This document shows, piece after piece, positions 44,503 to 53,240 of a DNA stretch of 64,000 bases. The stretch is from Aestuariivivens insulae (lineage in GTDB: Bacteria > Bacteroidota > Bacteroidia > Flavobacteriales > Flavobacteriaceae): the NCBI RefSeq assembly GCF_022662195.1, contig NZ_JAKMCS010000003.1, forward strand, positions 186,001 to 250,000. Direction: 5' to 3'. Made by a program: the position numbers and the translations under genes. Numbering within the stretch: the stretch's first letter is position 1; the number at the start of each line of letters is the position of its first letter. Below the pieces are notes generated by a model. It was not told the origin of the DNA and searched no databases. It saw only the letters and a list, made by a program, of their open reading frames with translations.

Positions 44503-47500
44503 ATGAGCAAGTATAAATTTTATATGTTTTTGGCAGGTGTGTTACTTTTTGCATTAACAACTACCGGGCAAAACCATACAAACTTTAGTCATATTTCCCC
44601 AACGCTAAACAATCGTGAAATTAGAGTAACTAAAACTGTACAGGATATATCGGGAAATATATGGATGAAACATGGTGGAGGTCTGTTAATCTATGACGGG
44701 TATAGATATAAGGCTATAGGTAATTCCACTATTTTTCCCCAACGAGAACCTGGTGATTATATTAAAGATATCGCTCTAGACAACGCTAAGAACATTTGGT
44801 TGATTTCACAGCAAGGCTTATTGACAAAATACAATGCAAAAAGCAAACATTTTGAGGACCTTACTCCCCTACTAAAAGGAGCTACTATTAATGTTATAAA
44901 AGCAAAAAACAATACTATTTGGTTAGGTACTCAAGAGGGTACTGTATACCGTTATGCAAATGCTGTTATGGACAGTATAGTTAAAATTCCTAAAAATCGT
45001 TTTCCTGAAAATGCCATCAATGCTATTGAAGTAGGTCCGGATAACGAACTATTTTTAAGTATTGGATATGGAACAGGAACCATTCTTGACTATTCCACTA
45101 AACTAAAACGACTGGAAGTATTAGATGCTCCCTTTAAAGGGTACCCCGGAGGTTTGACCTTGGCCACAGACAAACTGGGTAAACTTTGGATTGGAACCGA
45201 AAACAATGGGCTATTTGTTTATGATATAGCAAAAAGGCAATTTATACAAGACACTTTTTTTAAAGGAAACTTATTCAATATAAGAAAGGAATTATTTTAT
45301 GTCTTATATAATGATAGTAATGGATATGTATGGGGAGGCACAGACGGCGGGGGTTTATATAGAATAGACACGATTAGCGGTGAAGTTTCATTATTTACAA
45401 AGCAAAATGCAAACGAATCTTCATTAAGTACAAATACGGTTATAGATATTCATGAAGATGCCCATAAGAACTTATGGGTAATAACCAATTATGGTAAAGT
45501 AAATATTTTGCCCAATGCCAATAATAGTATTCACTATCATGAAGGCTCCCAAACCAATTCCCCGTTGCGCATACTTAGTATGTACAAAACCTCCAAAGGT
45601 GTATTATGGGTTGGAACCGATGGTGAAGGCATCACAAAAATCACCTTCAATAAAGACGGAAGCACAGAGGAAAAACAATACCTAACCGACACTTTTTTAA
45701 ATAAAGGGCTTTACATTCAATCTATAACAGAAGACGATAATTCTAATTTATGGTTGGGAACTTATAAAAATGGCTTATGGGTTTGTAATACAGAAAACGA
45801 TAGTTTTAAAAAAGTAGAGGTATCCAATTCAAAAAAATTAAAAGCCTCAGATGTTAGAACGGTTTACAAAGATTCTAAAGGACGCATTTGGGTTGGGTCT
45901 GATGTTTCTATAAATGTATATACCAAAGACCAAAGGGTTTTAGGTTCGTTTGAATATAACGCGTACGGACTAAAAGGAAGTATTGTTGAATCTATTATTG
46001 AAGACCAAAACGGGACTGTCTGGTTAGGCCTATATGAAGGTGGTTTATTCCAGTTTCTTGAAAATAAAGACAACTTCAGGGCCTCATCTTTTGTAAATCG
46101 TACTTCTCCAGACAGTGCAACAGGAATTAAATCTATGGCTTTAGGTGACTCCAATATCATTTGGATGATAAACAGCAAATGGAAATTATTAAAGTTTAAC
46201 ACAAACCATTATACTCATACCTCATTTAAAGATACAGAAGTTCTAGCTGATAAATCGTTCTCTGCTGTATTAACAGAAGACCATGATAATTTATGGTTAA
46301 GCTCCGGTAATGGTATTTGTCATTTTAATGTAAAAGACTCCATTATCAAAACATATTATAAAGCAGATGGGTTACAAGATAATGCGTTTATGTCCAGAAG
46401 TGCCTTTAAAGCACCCGATGGCATGTTATATTTTGGCGGCTTTAAAGGGCTTAATTACTTTTACCCGAGAGATTTAGACAAAACCCCATTGCTAGCAACA
46501 CTTCAAATAAACAATATAGAAATTTTAAATCAACCCGCGAGTGCTTTAATCCCAGAACAAATCCCAAGTGAGCTATACGATGTTACATCCTTACAATTAA
46601 AAAACACGCAATCTTCCTTTTCATTTTGGTTTTCTGCGGTTAGCGACAATGTTCTAGACCCTAAATACCATTATGCATATCGCTTAAATGGTTTTGATTC
46701 TAATTGGATTACCAGTAATACAGAGCGTATAGCAACGTATACCAATATACCTGCAGGGAATTATACTTTTGAAGTAAAGGCAGGAACAAAAAAAGGGATA
46801 TGGGATATTCCTGTAAAAAAGATTGATATTGCCATAGCACCACCTTTCTGGAATACACCCTTAGCCTATATAATATACCTATGTGTGTTAGGGGCAATAG
46901 CTTATGGAACAAAACGTTGGTATGCTTTAAGAAAGAACCTGCTCTTAGAAAAAATAAACCACAAAAAAGATAGCGAGTTAAATGCATCCAAGATGAATTT
47001 CTTCGCTAAGATGTCCCATGAAATCCAAACGCCAATTACGTTGATTTTGGGTCCTATTGAGGACATGTTGAAACGTGCTGAAGCCAATGGGAATTTACTA
47101 CTTAAACAACGACTTGATATTATTGCCTATAATGCCAAACGCCTTTCTGGTATTGCCCGCGAATTGACCTTGGTTAGGGATAAGGAATTAGATAACATTA
47201 GACTGAATGTTACTAAAAATAATTTGCATGAAAATATTGAAGCCCTTGGCCTATCTTTTAAAGAATTAGCTCGAAAAAAGCATATCGATTTTGTTATCAA
47301 TTGCCCTAAAAATCTATCAAAAGTATGGTATGATAAAGAAAAATTAGAGCATATTATTTATAATTTGCTATCCAATGCCTTTAAGTTTACACCGCAAGAA
47401 GGTAATATCCAATTAACCGTTACGCCTATTAACTCTAAAAAGATGATAAAGCTTACCGTAACCGATTCTGGCCATGGTATTCCCAGAGAAGAGCTGAATG

Positions 47501-48591
47501 ATATTTTTAAATTGTTTTACCAATCGAAGACCAGTAAAAACAATAAGGGAACGGGTATAGGCTTAGCACTTACCAAAGAATTAATAGACTTGCATAAAGG
47601 AAAGATAGAAGTTGAATCTTCACCTGTTAATGGCACAGTATTTACTGTCATTATCCCTATTTCAAAGGATTCCTATAACGATTCGGAACGCATTGTTGCA
47701 GATGAACCTGAAGAAGTTATAGGTACAACTGCAAAAGAAAAAAATGCCATATCACCAAATGAAAAAAGTGATGAAGATGTATTAAAAAAGACCGTTTTAA
47801 TTGTAGAAGACAATTATGACCTTCAAAGTTTTTTAAAGGACATCCTTTCCAAAGACTATAATATCATTTTAGCCGAAAATGGTGAAGAGGGCTATTATTA
47901 TGCTAAAAGCAACTTTCCCGATCTTATTTTAAGTGATATTATGATGCCCAAACTAGATGGGATTGAAATGTGTAGAAAACTTCAAGAAGATCACTTAACC
48001 AAGCACATTCCCGTGGTGTTATTAACAGCTAAGAACTCAACAAAATCTAAATTAACAGGGTTACAGTCTGGAGCTATTGAATATATTAGTAAACCTTTTA
48101 ACACTAACGAGCTACAGCTTAAGGTAAAGAATATTATTAAGTCTAAAGAACATTTAATCTCAAAGTACCGTAAAGAACTTATAAGCAGTCCCAATTTAAA
48201 ACAAAAAAAATCACAAGACGAAATCTTTCTTGAAAACCTTGTGGCCAACATTAATTTAAGGATTGATGATGCCAACTTTAAGATGGAGGAATTGACCGAT
48301 ATGTTAAATATGGGATATTCCAGTATTTATAGAAAATGCCTAGCTTTAACCGGCCATAGTTTATTAGATTTTGTTCGATTAATCCGATTAAAAAAAGCAG
48401 CCATCTTACTTGCCAAATACGGTTATACAGTTTCAGAATCTGCATTTATGACCGGCTTTAACGATCCAAAGTATTTTTCAAGATGCTTTAAAAAATCCTT
48501 TAAAAAAGCGCCTGCCGAATTCAAAAAAGAAGCACAAAAAGTAGGCGTTACAGACTACTTAAACAAGTACAAGGTAGACTCTTATTATTAA
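44503..48591 (+). CDS. Hybrid two-component system sensor-regulator (HTCS)
   Basis: A 1362-residue one-protein signalling system. Approximate order: signal peptide 1-23; periplasmic regulator beta-propeller repeats 30-690 (recurring IWLGTEEG, LWIGTENNGLF, LWVGTDGEGI); Y_Y_Y domain 715-780; one membrane helix 785-805; HisKA with phosphoacceptor His in FFAKMSHEIQTP (about 841); HATPase with NLLSNAFKFTP, DSGHGIPREEL and GTGIGLALTKEL; receiver with VLIVEDN and phosphoacceptor Asp in LILSDIMMPKLDG (about 1142); C-terminal AraC-type HTH (1255-1350). Such proteins sense glycan breakdown products in the periplasm and switch on neighbouring polysaccharide-use genes. The likely target is the divergent GH109/DUF3472 pair. 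Confidence 0.94.
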   Translation: MSKYKFYMFLAGVLLFALTTTGQNHTNFSHISPTLNNREIRVTKTVQDISGNIWMKHGGGLLIYDGYRYKAIGNSTIFPQREPGDYIKDIALDNAKNIWLISQQGLLTKYNAKSKHFEDLTPLLKGATINVIKAKNNTIWLGTQEGTVYRYANAVMDSIVKIPKNRFPENAINAIEVGPDNELFLSIGYGTGTILDYSTKLKRLEVLDAPFKGYPGGLTLATDKLGKLWIGTENNGLFVYDIAKRQFIQDTFFKGNLFNIRKELFYVLYNDSNGYVWGGTDGGGLYRIDTISGEVSLFTKQNANESSLSTNTVIDIHEDAHKNLWVITNYGKVNILPNANNSIHYHEGSQTNSPLRILSMYKTSKGVLWVGTDGEGITKITFNKDGSTEEKQYLTDTFLNKGLYIQSITEDDNSNLWLGTYKNGLWVCNTENDSFKKVEVSNSKKLKASDVRTVYKDSKGRIWVGSDVSINVYTKDQRVLGSFEYNAYGLKGSIVESIIEDQNGTVWLGLYEGGLFQFLENKDNFRASSFVNRTSPDSATGIKSMALGDSNIIWMINSKWKLLKFNTNHYTHTSFKDTEVLADKSFSAVLTEDHDNLWLSSGNGICHFNVKDSIIKTYYKADGLQDNAFMSRSAFKAPDGMLYFGGFKGLNYFYPRDLDKTPLLATLQINNIEILNQPASALIPEQIPSELYDVTSLQLKNTQSSFSFWFSAVSDNVLDPKYHYAYRLNGFDSNWITSNTERIATYTNIPAGNYTFEVKAGTKKGIWDIPVKKIDIAIAPPFWNTPLAYIIYLCVLGAIAYGTKRWYALRKNLLLEKINHKKDSELNASKMNFFAKMSHEIQTPITLILGPIEDMLKRAEANGNLLLKQRLDIIAYNAKRLSGIARELTLVRDKELDNIRLNVTKNNLHENIEALGLSFKELARKKHIDFVINCPKNLSKVWYDKEKLEHIIYNLLSNAFKFTPQEGNIQLTVTPINSKKMIKLTVTDSGHGIPREELNDIFKLFYQSKTSKNNKGTGIGLALTKELIDLHKGKIEVESSPVNGTVFTVIIPISKDSYNDSERIVADEPEEVIGTTAKEKNAISPNEKSDEDVLKKTVLIVEDNYDLQSFLKDILSKDYNIILAENGEEGYYYAKSNFPDLILSDIMMPKLDGIEMCRKLQEDHLTKHIPVVLLTAKNSTKSKLTGLQSGAIEYISKPFNTNELQLKVKNIIKSKEHLISKYRKELISSPNLKQKKSQDEIFLENLVANINLRIDDANFKMEELTDMLNMGYSSIYRKCLALTGHSLLDFVRLIRLKKAAILLAKYGYTVSESAFMTGFNDPKYFSRCFKKSFKKAPAEFKKEAQKVGVTDYLNKYKVDSYY

Positions 48592-48654
48592 CGTCTCCTA
48601 TTGGGCAATCTTAGGCAAATAGGACTATTTGTGTTTGACCAAAACCTTTATTCA

Positions 48655-49077
48655 TTATAATAAATGCTCCTCGACAAATTTCTTAAAATAGGTTTTAATT
48701 TCCTCCCTTGCCTTTAAAAAAGCGGCGTGTTTTTCTTCGTCTGTCCCCACTACTTTTGAAGGGTCGAAAAAATTGTGGTGTAACCTTACAGCATTCTTAC
48801 TGGGAATATAAGGACAGTTTTCATTTGCGTGGTCGCAAACCGTAATGATATAATCAAAGTTAATATGGGCATACTCTTCCACAAGGTTCGATGTATGATG
48901 GTCTATACTTATTCCATCTTCTTTCATTATAGCAGCAGCTCCCGGGTTAATCCCATGCGTTTCAATGCCTGCACTATAAACAGTTGCTTCTTTGCCCTCT
49001 AAAAATTGGTTTAAATACCCATGTGCCATTTGGCTTCTACAGGAATTTCCTGTACATAATACTAAAATGTTTTTCAT
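48655..49077 (-). CDS. arsC: Arsenate reductase, low-molecular-weight phosphatase type
   Basis: A 140-residue enzyme of the protein-tyrosine-phosphatase-like arsenate reductase family. The P-loop is LCTGNSCRSQMAHGYL. The distal redox pair is ITVCDHANENCPY, giving the three-cysteine relay of thioredoxin-coupled ArsC. The catalytic Asp is probably in NFFDPSKVVG. A TTG two codons upstream extends the frame, but the ATG at 49077 is preferred. It is the last gene of the cluster headed by arsR and is convergent with the hybrid sensor gene. Confidence 0.9.
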   Translation of the reverse strand: MKNILVLCTGNSCRSQMAHGYLNQFLEGKEATVYSAGIETHGINPGAAAIMKEDGISIDHHTSNLVEEYAHINFDYIITVCDHANENCPYIPSKNAVRLHHNFFDPSKVVGTDEEKHAAFLKAREEIKTYFKKFVEEHLL

Positions 49078-49084
49078 ACTCAAC

Positions 49085-49162
49085 TTGCCATTCCTGCGGA
49101 GGCAGGAATCTATTTTAAATCGTTTTTCTTATTATGGATTCCTGCCTCCGCAGGAATGGCAA
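49085..49162. repeat. Perfect 26-bp inverted repeat
   Basis: Two arms of 26 bases (49085-49110 and 49137-49162) are perfect reverse complements separated by 26 bases, between arsC and the DUF6428 gene. Each arm contains the shorter palindrome TTCCTGC...GCAGGAA around GGAG. The same unit recurs with two changes at 58011-58036, so it is a dispersed element. It sits inside the transcribed cluster and could fold into a strong mRNA stem that limits arsC expression. Confidence 0.75.
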
Positions 49163-49166
49163 TAGT

Positions 49167-49688
49167 TTAGCAGCAGTTACCTCCAGGTGAACAACAGGGT
49201 TCTGTCTCAGCCAATACAGCTTCTGGTTGGGTTGAAACATTTGTGTTGGACGAGGCCGAAGTGCCACAAGTGGACTTTGCCTTGCAATCTGTTTTTTCGA
49301 CCGCTAATTTAAAAATTAAGTTATTATCCCGTATGTCGAAATCGTTAACAAATAACTGCGCGGTATGAAAGGTGGCATTGCTATATTCAAACTTAACCTC
49401 TGAAGTTAAAGCAAAAGGTTTCATTTTTGCCACTTTTTTTAAAATGGACAATGCTTTGTATACCGACATATATTCTGTTTTATCCAATTCGTTGGGACTT
49501 TCCCATAGTTGGATTATGGTTTCTTTCCATGCATCGGTTTGTGCACCACAGTCTACAGAATCTATGTTAACATGCTTAACCTCGGTAATGTGGTAATTGG
49601 CTCCTACAAAAAGGCTTGGAGTATATTCAAACAATAAGGCTTTATCTTTATTGTTTTCAAGTATGGTGAATAAGTCTTGCGTTTTCAT
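49167..49688 (-). CDS. DUF6428-type protein with Cys-rich tail
   Basis: A 173-residue cytosolic protein, probably DUF6428 as found in Bacteroidota arsenic clusters. The body contains the repeated family pattern HITEVKHVNIDSVDCGAQTD and WKETIIQLWESPNELDKTEY. The C-terminus is remarkable: CKAKSTCG, a linker of about 25 residues, then EPCCSPGGNCC. Paired cysteines of this kind could bind As(III) or Sb(III) (inference). The frame continues upstream through an ATG at 49712 to a TTG at 49718; the ATG at 49688 (MKTQDLFTILEN) is preferred because it starts directly on the conserved helix. It lies between the micro-ORF and arsC. Confidence 0.78.
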   Translation of the reverse strand: MKTQDLFTILENNKDKALLFEYTPSLFVGANYHITEVKHVNIDSVDCGAQTDAWKETIIQLWESPNELDKTEYMSVYKALSILKKVAKMKPFALTSEVKFEYSNATFHTAQLFVNDFDIRDNNLIFKLAVEKTDCKAKSTCGTSASSNTNVSTQPEAVLAETEPCCSPGGNCC

Positions 49689-49735
49689 GTGTTTATGTTT
49701 ATTTGCCTGCATATCCAACAGGCGGTTTTTATTAA

Positions 49736-49876
49736 TTATTTAACTAATGACATAGCTTCAAAATATCCTACTAACATTTTGCGACTATGCTTGCAACATT
49801 TTCTGGTTGAATTTAATTCGTTTGACAACGTGGTAGACGGTTGTTGCGATCCGTATTTTTTATTGATTCGTTTCAT
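49736..49876 (-). CDS. Micro-ORF in the arsenic cluster, 46 residues
   Basis: A 46-codon ATG frame between arsR and the DUF6428 gene. It is not assigned to a family. The protein is basic and ends in a likely helix: ELNSTRKCCKHSRKMLVGYF then EAMSLVK. The paired CC echoes the paired cysteines in its neighbours. Its stop is 47 bases before the DUF6428 start and its start 129 bases past the arsR stop, all on one strand. Codon use and composition look protein-like, but the short length leaves doubt. Confidence 0.5.
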   Translation of the reverse strand: MKRINKKYGSQQPSTTLSNELNSTRKCCKHSRKMLVGYFEAMSLVK

Positions 49877-50005
49877 CTGTATATAATATTTGTTTTTAAA
49901 AGGTTAGACTTGCCTTGTCGGCAGGCAGGTGTAATGCCCTAATTATTCATAATCGGTGACATACTAATTATTATTGGGCATTTCATAACTCTATTTATTT
50001 AAGGT

Positions 50006-50329
50006 TTAACAACAATTAGATTTTGTGGTATTAAAAAAACTGTTCAATTGATTTTGGATACTATTCCAACGATCAATATCTATGCAATAGCACATACGCT
50101 TTCCTTCTACTTCTCCTTTAAGTAGGCCTAGACCCTTTAATTCTTTTAAGTGTTGAGAAATGGTAGCCTGGGCCAAACCAATTTCTTCAACCAAATCGTT
50201 ACAGATACAAGCATTTTGATGACTTATATACTGTAAAATAGCAACTCGTGCAGGATGTCCCAAAACTTTAAAAAGTTGGGCCAAATCGTTTTGTTGCTCT
50301 GTAAATATTTGCGATTTAGTAGTTCCCAT
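50006..50329 (-). CDS. arsR: ArsR/SmtB-family metalloregulator
   Basis: A 107-residue winged-helix repressor. KVLGHPARVAILQYIS opens the fold, and the metal-sensing CIC motif lies in NACICNDLVEEIG just before the recognition helix LAQATISQHLKELKGLGLLK. The CxC pair in helix 3 is the classical As(III) sensor position. The C-terminus ends SNCC and may add ligands. As(III) binding would release it from DNA and derepress the cluster. A perfect 16-base palindrome 16 bases upstream of the ATG is a likely operator, so it should be autoregulated. Confidence 0.92.
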   Translation of the reverse strand: MGTTKSQIFTEQQNDLAQLFKVLGHPARVAILQYISHQNACICNDLVEEIGLAQATISQHLKELKGLGLLKGEVEGKRMCYCIDIDRWNSIQNQLNSFFNTTKSNCC

Positions 50330-50344
50330 AATTATTTATCATTT

Positions 50345-50360
50345 TAATATTGCAATATTA
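50345..50360. promoter_or_regulatory. Probable ArsR operator
   Basis: TAATATTGCAATATTA is a perfect 16-base palindrome located 16 bases before the arsR start codon. Its AT-rich inverted design fits ArsR/SmtB dimer sites. It would cover the arsR promoter region, giving autorepression. Confidence 0.65.
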
Positions 50361-50379
50361 CGATAATAAAATGAAATAA

Positions 50380-50409
50380 AAAAAGCCAAATACATTTTTT
50401 TGGCTTTTT
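50380..50409 (-). terminator. Terminator of the TM2 gene
   Basis: AAAAAGCCAAA (50380-50390) and TTTGGCTTTTT (50399-50409) form a perfect 11-base-pair stem with an 8-base loop. On the minus strand it follows the TM2 gene stop by 15 bases and ends in a T-run, isolating that gene from the arsR promoter. Confidence 0.8.
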
Positions 50410-50424
50410 CATATTTTTTGTCCC

Positions 50425-50817
50425 TTAGAACCAAGGCTTCTTACCTACTTGATAAGTGTTATAAAACTCAGCATCAGACTTAGTGAGATAGATAATGCCT
50501 TCTATAAAACCCACCACTCCAGGTATCCAAACAAATAGAATTCCAACACCAACACAAGTTAAAAGAATTCCAACTAATGTAGCTCCTAAAAGGATACCGC
50601 CTTCTTTATTGTATCCTAAAATAAACTTATGTATTCCTAGCCCTCCAAATAGAATCCCTAAAACTCCAGCTAATATTTTTTTATTATCATTTGAAACAAA
50701 TGTTTCTTTGGCCCCCTCGGCAAACTCCGAAGCCGATTCCTTTGCTTCTTTTGCAAATTCGCTAGCTTTTTCTTTAGCATCGTCTAGCATATCGTTTAAA
50801 TTCTTATCGTCTGACAT
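50425..50817 (-). CDS. TM2-domain protein with LEA-like N-terminal repeats
   Basis: A 130-residue membrane protein. The first 45 residues are charged and helical with a repeated K/ESASEFAK/EGAKE pattern similar to LEA-like repeats. The TM2 domain follows with two helices: KKILAGVLGILFGGLGIHKF (including the FGGLGIHKFILG signature) and a second segment ending in WIPGVVGFIEGIIYL. The function of TM2 proteins in bacteria is unclear. It is a single-gene unit with its own terminator. Confidence 0.85.
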   Translation of the reverse strand: MSDDKNLNDMLDDAKEKASEFAKEAKESASEFAEGAKETFVSNDNKKILAGVLGILFGGLGIHKFILGYNKEGGILLGATLVGILLTCVGVGILFVWIPGVVGFIEGIIYLTKSDAEFYNTYQVGKKPWF

Positions 50818-50870
50818 TCTTTATTGGTTTAAAATTAGCAGCCTAAATTTAGCAAAAAATAAGTCATCTT

Positions 50871-51635
50871 CTACCGAAATAGCATTAAAATACCACCCAA
50901 GGCGGTAACAATTAAGACAAAACGTCTGTAATTTAAGTTTGAAATTAACCTTACTATAGATACGCCCATAAAAAACCCAATTATGACGACCGGCACCATA
51001 ACCGAGTTTAACACTAAGGTTTCCTTACTTACCGTGTGCCATACAAAAATATGAAAGGGGAGTTTGAACACATTAATGATAAAAAACAACCATGCTACCG
51101 TACCGATAAATTCATTTTTTGGAAAACGCACGGCCAAAAAGTATATATTGGCAATAGGGCCAGCTAAATTTCCTATCATTGTAGCAAATCCAGCTAAAAA
51201 ACCCATAGCACTAGAAAACAGTTTACTTTTAGGTAAAGATGTAGAATTTCTATGCTCCGAATAAAACATGACTATCACCGAAGCAATAATGATAACGGCC
51301 ATAATGCGTTTAAAAAGCAATTCAGAGATATCGTTTCCTACCCAAACACCAACAAGCACCCCCACAACCATCCACGGCAATAGCTTAAAAATATACTGCC
51401 ACTGTGCATGCCTATTATAGTAAATAACCGCTAAAATATCTGCAACTACCAACATGGGTAGTAAAATACCTGTAGATGCTTTTTCTCCAAACACAAAGGC
51501 AAGTACCAAAATAATGATGATCCCTATCCCTTTTATTCCAGATTTTGAAAGGCCCAATACAAAAACAGCAATACTTATGGCAATCCATTGTAATGCTGTT
51601 AGGTGATAAGATTCTAGTATTTGTAAGTAAGACAA
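50871..51635 (-). CDS. TSUP (TauE/SafE) family transporter
   Basis: A 254-residue membrane permease with about eight helices. The pattern VLGLSKSGIKGIGIIIILVL near the N-terminus and SAMGFLAGFATMIGNLAGPI in the middle are the two TauE/SafE repeats. Members move sulfite, sulfonates or other organic anions; the substrate here is unknown. The start is probably TTG at 51635, because no ATG occurs until well inside the first half. It lies 24 bases after the VOC gene stop. Confidence 0.87.
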   Translation of the reverse strand: MSYLQILESYHLTALQWIAISIAVFVLGLSKSGIKGIGIIIILVLAFVFGEKASTGILLPMLVVADILAVIYYNRHAQWQYIFKLLPWMVVGVLVGVWVGNDISELLFKRIMAVIIIASVIVMFYSEHRNSTSLPKSKLFSSAMGFLAGFATMIGNLAGPIANIYFLAVRFPKNEFIGTVAWLFFIINVFKLPFHIFVWHTVSKETLVLNSVMVPVVIIGFFMGVSIVRLISNLNYRRFVLIVTALGGILMLFR

Positions 51636-51659
51636 CCGCGCTCTTTTAAGGTGGCGAAG

Positions 51660-52046
51660 TTACAAAAAAGCCTTATCTACAGGCTCCCACAATTCTATTT
51701 TATTGCCATCGTTATCTAATATCCAGCCAAATTTACCATAATCGTATTCCTCGATTTCCCCAACAATAGTTACACCTTCTTCTTTTAATGTTTTAAGTAG
51801 GTTTTCTAAATCTGCAACCCGGTAATTGAACATAAAGTCCTTTTTTGAAGGCTCATAATATTTGGTGTCTTGAGCAAAAGGGCTCCATTGTGTAGAACAA
51901 TCGTTCCCTTGTTTGTTCTTCCACCAGAAGGTACATCCATAATCATCAGTGTTAAATCCCAAATGTTTTTTGTACCATTCCTTAGTTGCTTTAGGGTCTT
52001 TAGTTTTAAAGAAAATCCCTCCTATTCCTGTAACGTGATTTTTCAT
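51660..52046 (-). CDS. VOC-family (glyoxalase/bleomycin-resistance fold) protein
   Basis: A 128-residue single-module VOC protein. GIGGIFFKTKDPKATKEWYKKHLG opens the first beta-alpha-beta-beta-beta unit (of which KDPKATKEWYKKHLG is diagnostic) and YGKFGWILDNDGNKIELWEP closes the second. The terminal Glu in IELWEP is in the usual metal-ligand position. It might be a dioxygenase, lyase or binding protein. It is one of a run of four minus-strand genes with gaps of 24 bases or less. Confidence 0.85.
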   Translation of the reverse strand: MKNHVTGIGGIFFKTKDPKATKEWYKKHLGFNTDDYGCTFWWKNKQGNDCSTQWSPFAQDTKYYEPSKKDFMFNYRVADLENLLKTLKEEGVTIVGEIEEYDYGKFGWILDNDGNKIELWEPVDKAFL

Positions 52047-52054
52047 TTGTATTA

Positions 52055-52510
52055 TTATTTTTTTACAGCTGCTTCATAATAAGCTATCCACTCTTTGGCC
52101 GATATTTTACCAGCCAATTGCCCAATTAAATCAAAAGGAATATCTTCGACCTTCTTAAATCGTATACAGCTTTTCCCCATATCCAACTTTTTAGACGACT
52201 GTTCTTTATAGACTTCAACAAACCAATGCTTAAGATCTTCTTTAGCATAAATACCCATATGGTACACATTTATGGAGTTCTTTTGTGAAGCGATATTCAT
52301 AAATGGTAATGGCTGTTTAGGATTGCAATGGTAACCTTGGGGGTAAACAGTATGTGGAATATAATACCCTATCATATTATAGTTCATACCTTCTTCGAAG
52401 CCTTGTGGTAAATTTTCAAGAATGACCTGACGTAATTTTTGCACAGCTTCCCTTCTATTCTCTGGAATCTGAGCGATATATGCTTCTGGCGTTGATGCAG
52501 TATACTTCAT
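52055..52510 (-). CDS. DUF1801-type protein
   Basis: A 151-residue protein of the DUF1801 (YdhG-like) type. The N-terminus TPEAYIAQIPENRREAVQKL and the central EEGMNYNMIGYYIP, followed by INVYHMGIYAK and LDMGKSCIRFKKVEDIPFDL, fit the family. No catalytic function is known. It lies 8 bases upstream of the VOC gene and 2 bases downstream of the DUF4199 gene, so all three are probably one message. Confidence 0.82.
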   Translation of the reverse strand: MKYTASTPEAYIAQIPENRREAVQKLRQVILENLPQGFEEGMNYNMIGYYIPHTVYPQGYHCNPKQPLPFMNIASQKNSINVYHMGIYAKEDLKHWFVEVYKEQSSKKLDMGKSCIRFKKVEDIPFDLIGQLAGKISAKEWIAYYEAAVKK

Positions 52511-52512
52511 AA

Positions 52513-52974
52513 TTATTTATGACGTTGTAAGATTAATGCTGATAGTAAAGATATAATGAAACCAATAACCAATACCAATGCCACCATTAATAGTGCCCCA
52601 AGTAGACTTGTCATTTCAAAAACCTCATCGCCTCTTCCTTCATCTATAAGTTTTTGGGTATAATCGGCATAAAAATGGGGATTTAAAAATTGAGTGTATA
52701 TAAAATCGGCAACACCAATGCCAATACCAACCAACAACGAAATAAGCGTCCCAATTAAAATGGCCTTTCCCAAAGATATAACGCCTTCATTTACATTATC
52801 CCGATAGTGTTTGATCGCAAAATAAATGAATGATAAGGACAAAAAGATTGAGACATACCCCAATATTTCAAGTATGTCATAACTTAAGTGTTTGGCAAAT
52901 GTTAAATGTGACAGAAATATCACAAACCCTGTAAAACACCCAAAAATGCCGTATTTAATTATTGTGGTCTTCAT
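52513..52974 (-). CDS. DUF4199-type membrane protein
   Basis: A 153-residue integral membrane protein with four hydrophobic helices (about 7-27, 35-53, 71-92 and 126-150). ISLGKAILIGTLISLLVGIG, YTQFLNPHFYADYTQKLI and the LLGALLMVALVLVIGFIISL end fit DUF4199, a Bacteroidota family without a known function. It is the first gene of the DUF4199-DUF1801-VOC-TSUP run. No promoter motif was found in the 266-base gap upstream, which holds nothing else I can name. Confidence 0.83.
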   Translation of the reverse strand: MKTTIIKYGIFGCFTGFVIFLSHLTFAKHLSYDILEILGYVSIFLSLSFIYFAIKHYRDNVNEGVISLGKAILIGTLISLLVGIGIGVADFIYTQFLNPHFYADYTQKLIDEGRGDEVFEMTSLLGALLMVALVLVIGFIISLLSALILQRHK

Positions 52975-53240
52975 TTAATTTGAATTTTACTTAAACATTT
53001 ATTCTACAATGTTTACAAAGGCCAATGAATGAACGCCATTAAAAATACAAAAAGATTGGCTCGTCTCCTAGCTCCTCTCCATGACTGAGTGCTTTATTTT
53101 ATTGATTATGGTTTGTATAGTCCATATGATATCACACCACTATCCCAAAGGATTTAGTTAATTTTTCTGACGAACCTCGCAACCTTTAGCATTTTTTCAC
53201 ATCTAGAAAATAATAACATTGCTAATTAATAAATATAACT

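Noticed and set aside
49085-49162. Considered as the start of a CRISPR array because of equal 26-base repeats and spacer.
   Set aside because: There are only two units, they are inverted rather than direct, and no cas gene is present.
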